A stretch of 25,957 nucleotides of DNA, from the NCBI GenBank assembly GCA_003499925.1, contig DNRQ01000052.1:1-25957 (forward strand). Reading direction: 5' to 3'. The notes beneath the pieces are model-generated. The model made no database searches. It saw nothing but the letters and a program-made list of their open reading frames with translations, and was not told the DNA's origin. Position 1 is the first letter of the stretch. Each line of letters begins with the position of its first letter. The DNA is from Geobacter sp. (GTDB lineage: Bacteria > Desulfobacterota > Desulfuromonadia > Geobacterales > Geobacteraceae). This document shows positions 22,701 to 25,957 of the stretch, one piece after another. Made by a program: the position numbers and the translations under genes.

Positions 22701-24779
22701 GATGGTGATTTGTACTGAGCCATCGGCGAGCCGGGTTCCTGACAACAGGTAGTCAGTGTAGTCTTGATCAAGCACGGCGACCTTGACTGAACCGGCTAAT
22801 GCGCTGAAATCGGGCCAGCCGGCAACATTGCGCGGGTAGAGTTTGAGCACATCACCTGTGACAAAGCGCAGATAGTCAGCCCCTAAAGAAAGGGCCCGGA
22901 CCGATGCCGGCGCCTGAATTTCGAGATATGGTACTGTCGGCTTTGCCACAATGTCGTTGTAATTTATGGTGGTCGTATAGGGAGGCGCAGTTTTCCTGCC
23001 GAACAGATACGGGTGATTCATCTGCATTTCTATGCGGTAGGAGCCAAGGTCTCCATATCGCGCGGTCAGGGCATCGGTGTTGTGAAGCGGCATGGTGACG
23101 GTCGCACTTCCCGACGAGATGTCCTCCCAGTCGGAGACAGTATCCTCAAAACCGTTTAGAGCCGTGACCCGCACCAATATGGTTCCGCTGGATTTTGCAA
23201 GTATGCCCGATGCCGAGCCATTAGTTGCGCCTGCCGGACGTTGATAGGCAAACATATTTTCCGGCGCGGACAGACTCAGGGACAGCTCATAATCGATGTC
23301 TTTTACCACCGTCGGGGTAATGGTGAGTTGGGCAGGGGTGAGACTGGAGGCAGGCACGTAAATGTCGTCACTGAAGCTGAAGTGAAAAGTCTGCAGGGTC
23401 TGGCTCCCCTTCCGGGTAACGCCGTAATCGACATCGAAGCCATGATTGCCCGGTACCAGCGTAACCGGCGCGACAATCCCGGGGCTCGTAAAAGAGTGGT
23501 TCTTGATGCCGTTGGGATGCCGCTCGGTGACGGCTGCTGCGCTGAAGGTGTAATCCATGAGCAAGAGAGGATCGGCTACAAAACTGTAGCCAATGGTATC
23601 GCCAACTGCGACATAGGAGGTTTCCGGTGCACCCTGGTATGTGATTTGAAAGGCAAGCCCCCCCGTTTCCCGCATTATCTTACGGATCAGATCGCTTGCT
23701 GCGGTCTTGTCGACCCGGTTGAAGAAGAGATAATCCTGCCAATCCACAGGACCGTAAAACTGTTCCATGGTCTGGTGGACGCCGGAATCCTGTTTCAGGA
23801 AGGCCTCAAAAAGGCAGTCGACTGAGGTGCAAGATTCCGCAGTCATATCGCCTTTGAACGGTGACAGGTCTCCGCCATAAGTAACCAGGTAGTAATCGAG
23901 AAATTCAAGAGCAATCATGTTGGTTTTCATCTGGGCAGTGACATCAGCGACAAAAGAAGCGGCAACGAGATCATTGCAGATGCTGACGGCGTTACTGATG
24001 AGAGTTGATGGCGATATGGATTTTTGCGCTACGCCAGCAAGCTGCAGGCTCTTCCAAAAACCGTTTCCGGATTGCAATAATACGTAGAGCCGCTTTGACT
24101 CCAGACCGATTCCGTGGAGGTCGGGGATACTTGCGACCAGGTCCAGGGTTACCGAGAAGGTCGCGTTTGCGATCCAGCGCACGGCAAGATTCTGGTGGTT
24201 GAGCAGGCCGTTCAATGAGGCACCGATACCATTGGCGTCCTTGGCTTCTAGAGCATTTAGATATGACTGAAATACCGAATCCTGTACCAGTGCCGGTAAT
24301 TCGGTACTCAAGACAGTAAGGAAATGGGCGGTCAGCACAAGAACCAGCTCTGAAGCCTCGCCCACGCCCTTCCTGGTAATGTACGAGACGATTTTCGGTG
24401 AGATGCTTCCCTTTATTACTCCAGAATACTGGCCGAGCGTCAGCAGCTTATCAGCAGTGACCTCAGACATCTCAGAAGGCGTGCTGGTCATGCTGACTAC
24501 ATTGTTTATAGTCTGGACAATATTATGAACCGTCTCGATTCTTTGAATCGCTTCAGTTGCATCAGAACCGCTTGATTGCAGCATCGATGTCTTAAGGGCC
24601 TTGAAGTACATGGCGCGGCGGTGCTGGTCCGGCGTCAGGCCGTTCTTAAAGGCTGCTCCCTGTAGCGGAGCCCTGAGAGCTGCCTGCGCAGAGTGCGCAG
24701 AAACCATGACAACAAACAAAACAAGAAGAGCTGTAACTGCGCTTTTCCAGGTCCACCACGGCTGAACACTGCAATTCAT
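16788..24779 (-). CDS. Giant secreted multidomain protein with RCC1, SLH-like, DUF1566 and P-domain modules
   Basis: This 2663-residue exported protein has a Sec signal peptide (core AVTALLVLFVVMVSA, predicted cut after SAQA near residue 33). Modules in order: a helical N-terminal region (35-350); beta-rich Ig-like segments (350-735); six or seven RCC1-type repeats of 39 residues with DGTVVAWG (about 740-1005); an Ig-like domain (1127-1219); an SLH-like region with GFEPKKPVAREWLAVMVARM (1257-1434); calcium-binding DTDGDGVRNESD and DANGNGIPDNAD (1574-1610); a chitobiase C-terminal-like domain (1650-1725); two DUF1566/Lcl domains with WRLPNLNE and WRMPNINE (1856-2214); a proprotein-convertase P-domain (2275-2416); two bacterial-repeat domains; and a beta-helix-like end. 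I chose the ATG at 24779 for its GGAGGG site over 24821. The role is probably cell-surface adhesion or matrix contact (inference). Confidence 0.88.
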   Translation of the reverse strand: MNCSVQPWWTWKSAVTALLVLFVVMVSAHSAQAALRAPLQGAAFKNGLTPDQHRRAMYFKALKTSMLQSSGSDATEAIQRIETVHNIVQTINNVVSMTSTPSEMSEVTADKLLTLGQYSGVIKGSISPKIVSYITRKGVGEASELVLVLTAHFLTVLSTELPALVQDSVFQSYLNALEAKDANGIGASLNGLLNHQNLAVRWIANATFSVTLDLVASIPDLHGIGLESKRLYVLLQSGNGFWKSLQLAGVAQKSISPSTLISNAVSICNDLVAASFVADVTAQMKTNMIALEFLDYYLVTYGGDLSPFKGDMTAESCTSVDCLFEAFLKQDSGVHQTMEQFYGPVDWQDYLFFNRVDKTAASDLIRKIMRETGGLAFQITYQGAPETSYVAVGDTIGYSFVADPLLLMDYTFSAAAVTERHPNGIKNHSFTSPGIVAPVTLVPGNHGFDVDYGVTRKGSQTLQTFHFSFSDDIYVPASSLTPAQLTITPTVVKDIDYELSLSLSAPENMFAYQRPAGATNGSASGILAKSSGTILVRVTALNGFEDTVSDWEDISSGSATVTMPLHNTDALTARYGDLGSYRIEMQMNHPYLFGRKTAPPYTTTINYNDIVAKPTVPYLEIQAPASVRALSLGADYLRFVTGDVLKLYPRNVAGWPDFSALAGSVKVAVLDQDYTDYLLSGTRLADGSVQITIPAWLPDRYYKILAVFSLDGEIKHNPGPFSNYQLLGLNWYETSSPPPATTARMAQWGDRVTGFGAATVINDIKAIAAGVNHDLVLKTDGTVVVLGGETPPSDLSGVVAISAGSYFSLALKNDGTVVTWGSGYKVPDGLNGVSAIAAGESFSAAVKNDGTVVAWGYNGNGQTTVPAGLTGVVKISAGFQHLLALKSDRTVVAWGDNFSGQASVPPGLSGVTAIAAGSDHSLALKSDGTVVAWGSNLRGQTGVPAFLSGVIAIAAGDHHSLALKSDGTVVAWGSVNYDQARVPFGLKGVTAIAAGGNHNLVLANSIPESIVFPTPVVTFLSENLPDGSYQVGPATKIWRFKTGADHVTSLRAVYVSRDSHLGAYGDDSFLVGDIAANTEFMVALPIDPRHDGSGLKTAYLRLVDAHDGPVLITNSTNNQFWVKVKTNRPPVVSQLQLNSVAGKEGQQVCLPVLVADPDGDALMYSVTVGGGTVSSYTTPAYTEAWRYCNTFAAGLHAITVTADDQHGSTVSTAFQAVVTSDSHLKDFYNDVRYADATTQALKDQYNAIHYLTLNGITIGLPVDPNDPGNLARNFQPTSIANQAEALGMIMKAASLRGMLDLDAEPRWLPNLVKEDVANGVYYNFSWALPYVLKAEEMGMIPDAEGFEPKKPVAREWLAVMVARMMALEPPEDAIDPALFVFADEDDFSASDNYDAARATAFFGYMVGRLGSAVIFNPKDAMIRADVAVVTAKILRTPSIDGITTSGLAMFPSDLGLLSNDRYDVPSLIHGQSFTVTGGQNLFARRMLGDGAGKVQEDPVFTAADYTTATIIRPGSGIVAIRLFKDLAKSPVTVPTNPPDVSSSEVRSLIVMLESVDDDGRNGVRSIYRAEYGVIFPDTDGDGVRNESDTWPYLRKYSVDANGNGIPDNADSLLGLTGLNGSDSITINGRSLWLITAVLEDVLVNDTTAPSTITPTGGTFTNPQIVMLSADETATIRCTTDGSTPTDASAVCGTITVDKTTTLKFFATDFMGNREAIQEVEYVITPIEGRCGFNSNGTFLVAPTTGLCWIGTVSEFTGTGPWSWACSGLYGGAAVSCSANVPAYTVTYEVGIGGRVSGSSEQSVSRLSTGSVTFVADGGYAIESASGCGGSLSGNTYTTGPVTENCTVLAAFGTIVKSWSIPVTGQAGCWDEDGTAIACAGTGQDGETQAGTPWPISRFTDNGNETMTDNLTGIIWAKDANIMKTRDSFFYSNGVPGDGTVSMYHVQEYIQKLNTEKYLGYSDWRLPNLNELLSIIHHQSVPFAWLLNQGFINVQPGDYYSSTRGYVFPWYVNMEMGQSYDFAAVHQKFVWPIRGELLASNIPRTGKIKCSDWNGRYIPCGGTGQDGEFQAGISSPVPRFKDNGDQSVTDALTGLVWTKDAKVPGPAACGTGLVKSWQQGLDYVKCLNDNKFLGAGSWRMPNINEMGSLLNPVVSDLPTWLNDSGFSNVQTGHYWSSSSGVRGNSAWYLDTSYSSLSTDPKWYSNYVWPVRGGTVTPVPGVCGSAAGKGFPDAPAINLCATGGASTVTGSGPWSWTCSGVNGGATASCSATYQQVFAKTFTSTDVPKSISHNATVTSSTAVASGQCTSVFDVNLSLDITHTSVGDMEIRIDHNGKTVDIVSGRCRSWFDIDATFDNQASLSIECPIKGTFSPAGDLGSFVGDDAAGNWTLNVTDVASGNDGTLNGWSLQLTCPRQPSDFVVTPGAVTNGSISPATPQLVSGGAAKSFTITPNVGYRVVTPMGGTCPQGTLNGTSYTTGVIAADCTVAPAFTPANHSLSVTVAGTGSGTVTSNPVGISCITGTCTKTFSAGSSVDLYATPSSQSPFFWSGACSGEGDCSVLMDKDKAVTATFANLTARVSILGDPKGYLSIGAALDAVISAGRTVKARGELFPGHVIMVTPYPVRLQGGYLDDGFITRTGTSRTIIDGSLRIRRGTLRVDRVGIR
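21765..22545 (-). repeat. 117-bp in-frame tandem repeats encoding RCC1-like blades
   Basis: The word TCCCGTCA(C/T)TTTT recurs at a 117-base period within the giant gene, each unit giving 39 residues of the form V-x-AIAAG-x-x-HSLALKSDGT-VVAWG. About six units are recognisable; the outer ones are more diverged. In eukaryotic RCC1 the blades are about 50-60 residues, so these are a compact version. Confidence 0.8.
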
Positions 24780-24885
24780 CCTGCCCTCCTGCTCCCCTCC
24801 TTGCGGATGGGGAGATGACATGAAACAAAATAGTGTTCGTCATGGTATCAATCGAGGTGTAGCTGCCTCTCTGAACCGCCTGGCG

Positions 24886-25005
24886 CTAAATTCGAAACAC
24901 CCAGCAGCTCTCGGTAACGGCAGTCAGTTCGACATCGAGCTGTAGTTTGGACTCCAAGACATTCTGATGTTTCTCATCGGCAGGTAAACAAGCTTTATTA
25001 ATCAT
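24886..25005 (-). CDS. Possible 39-residue ORF or gene remnant, RodZ-C-terminal-like
   Basis: A minus-strand frame from an ATG at 25005 to a TAG at 24886 encodes 39 residues ending SKLQLDVELTAVTESCWVFRI. The stretch LQLDVELTAVTESCW resembles the first strand of the RodZ C-terminal DUF4115 domain, where a conserved Trp follows an L-x-A-x-x-x-S/T pattern. No RBS is visible and the domain would be cut short, so this is either a remnant or chance. Confidence 0.2.
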   Translation of the reverse strand: MINKACLPADEKHQNVLESKLQLDVELTAVTESCWVFRI

Positions 25006-25183
25006 TTTCAAATATCTAGAATTTTAAATTACCAATACAGCAAAGCCTCATTCTAAGACAGGTGCGGGATTGGATGCTGCAGTCAGGAAAGTTGAATGCC
25101 GGGTCGGCTGTGCAAGGTTAGCAGCTTGTTATTCGGCAGGATAGAGTCGGCGGGGAGCAGCGGCTCATCGCCTTAGGCACCGC

Positions 25184-25230
25184 CCTCACCCCTGCCCCTC
25201 TCCCGGAGGGCGAGGGGAGTGGGGGGGAAG
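25184..25230. repeat. C-rich dispersed repeat, copy C
   Basis: CCCTCACCCC and CCCCTCTCCCGGAGGGCGAGGGG form an imperfect hairpin, similar in type to copies A and B. The 14-base core of the other copies is not seen here. Confidence 0.5.
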
Positions 25231-25285
25231 GCTGCAGCGGAGGATAAAATGGCAACAAGGATGAGAGTTCGCAGCGGTTGATGGA

Positions 25286-25762
25286 TCACTTGGCGGGTTT
25301 GCTGGAGGTGACGGCAAGGATGGTGACGGTGAGATCGCCGGCGGGACGCTTGATGGTGATCTCGTCGTCGACCTTTCGACCTAGCAATGCCTTACCGACC
25401 GGGGAATCGACGCTGATCCGCCCGATACTGACGTCGAATTCGTCCGGGCCGACCAGTTGGTAGCAGCGCTCTTCGCCGTTCTCGTCCTCGTAGGTTACCC
25501 AGCAGCCGAAACTGACTGAGGTGGGATTGAGCGGCGGGTAAACGACCTTCAGCACCTTGAGCCGGTCTCCCAGATGCTTCAATTCCCGGTCGATCTCGCG
25601 AAGCCTCTTCTTCGAATAGATATATTCCGCATTTTCCGAGCGGTCGCCTTCGGCTGCCGCCTCGGCCATGTTCTTGACCATGCGCGGTCTCTCGGTTTCC
25701 CAAAGGAGGTCGTAGCGCTCCTGCAGCCGCCTGCGGCCTTCGGCGCTTATCATGTTGGTCAT
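25286..25762 (-). CDS. greB: Transcription elongation factor GreB
   Basis: GreB inserts into the secondary channel of RNA polymerase and stimulates cleavage of backtracked RNA so that stalled elongation can resume. The 158-residue protein has the two-domain Gre layout. An N-terminal coiled coil (about 1-75) has the acidic tip GDRSENAEY at 39-47, with Asp40 and Glu43 at the catalytic positions. The FKBP-like C-terminal domain ends in SPVGKALLGRKVDDEITI (120-137). The block SKKRLREIDRELKHL (50-64) favours GreB over GreA. The ATG at 25762 follows AAAGGAAG. The RBS overlaps the last of three 10-bp tandem repeats. The gene is single, with no neighbour in the same transcript visible. Confidence 0.93.
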   Translation of the reverse strand: MTNMISAEGRRRLQERYDLLWETERPRMVKNMAEAAAEGDRSENAEYIYSKKRLREIDRELKHLGDRLKVLKVVYPPLNPTSVSFGCWVTYEDENGEERCYQLVGPDEFDVSIGRISVDSPVGKALLGRKVDDEITIKRPAGDLTVTILAVTSSKPAK

Positions 25763-25772
25763 CTTTACACTT

Positions 25773-25802
25773 CCTTTAGTTGCCTTCAGTTGCCTTTAGT
25801 TG
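25773..25802 (-). repeat. Three 10-bp tandem repeats at the greB ribosome binding site
   Basis: On the plus strand CCTTTAGTTG, CCTTCAGTTG and CCTTTAGTTG follow one another without a gap. On the transcript each unit reads CAACTAAAGG or CAACTGAAGG, so every copy carries a Shine-Dalgarno-like AAGG, and the last joins the real RBS. Confidence 0.75.
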
Positions 25803-25854
25803 CGAATTAATGCTGAGGAGAAGTGGATGGGTGGGTGGCAATTCAGATCGGCCG

Positions 25855-25957
25855 GGATCCCCCTTCTCCCTAACCCTCTCCCACCAGGGGCACTGCCATT
25901 AAGGTAAGGTTCTGCTGTTGTCTCCCCCTCCCTTGATGGGAGGGGCCGGGGGGCACT
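25855..25957. repeat. C-rich repeat at the window edge
   Basis: The words CTCCCTAACCCTCTCCC and CCCCTCCCTTGATGGGAGGGG resemble copy B (CTCCCTAACCCTCCCC). The element continues beyond the window, so its full form cannot be judged. Confidence 0.5.

Larger units (their letters stand above)
24780..25285. other. Intergenic region between the giant gene and greB
   Basis: It holds an AT-rich patch (about 24990-25040) that could carry the giant gene's promoter, although no clear -35/-10 pair stands out. It also holds a short minus-strand frame and a C-rich repeat. No other gene is supported. The greB stop at 25286 has no clean terminator; the C-rich hairpin at 25184-25230 may serve instead. Confidence 0.45.

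Overview
The window looks like a chromosomal segment of a Geobacter-like bacterium (Desulfuromonadota, Geobacterales). This assignment is inference. It rests on the gene content (two PEP carboxykinases, a monofunctional HisI, long-form HisG, a PilZ protein), on a giant exported protein with two DUF1566 modules, and on GC-rich DNA carrying many C-rich intergenic hairpin repeats. No RNA genes, complete insertion sequences or CRISPR arrays are visible.

Layout, left to right. (1) 2-3092: the 3' half of a GTP-type PEP carboxykinase, a terminator, a complete ATP-type PEP carboxykinase and a 69-residue acidic protein with its own terminator. (2) About 3100-5645: a segment with an accessory character. 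It holds a decayed tyrosine-recombinase fragment, a hipBA-type toxin-antitoxin pair on the minus strand with three copies of a 13-bp dyad operator, and non-coding sequence. (3) 5647-7181: a minus-strand hisI-hisG unit with a good sigma-70 promoter and an inverted-repeat element inserted between the two genes. (4) 7235-9448: C-rich repeats flanking a lipoprotein gene of unknown function. (5) 9433-10886: a PilZ protein followed by an NRDE/TANGO2-family protein, both on the minus strand. (6) 11114-16158: a promoter, five tightly overlapping plus-strand genes and a strong terminator. (7) 16204-24779: thiol peroxidase and a 2663-residue secreted multidomain protein, both minus strand. (8) 25286-25762: greB, minus strand.

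The best candidate for an undescribed system is the five-gene unit at 11321-16080: a stand-alone acyl/peptidyl carrier protein, an acyl-CoA-dehydrogenase-type flavoenzyme, a free-standing NRPS-type adenylation enzyme, a metal-dependent amidohydrolase and a GNAT acyltransferase. Every junction overlaps by 1 to 7 bases, so the genes are almost certainly one operon. The first three match the known logic in which an amino acid is loaded onto a carrier protein and oxidised there, as in prolyl-to-pyrrolyl conversion. The last two have no obvious place in that pathway and may release or modify the product. No phosphopantetheinyl transferase, thioesterase or exporter is visible in the window, so the product is unknown.

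Other notable points are the adjacent GTP- and ATP-dependent PEP carboxykinases, the repeated hipBA operator, an internal SLH-like region and a 117-bp RCC1-type repeat inside the giant protein, and short tandem duplications at the ends of the NRDE gene and at the start of greB.
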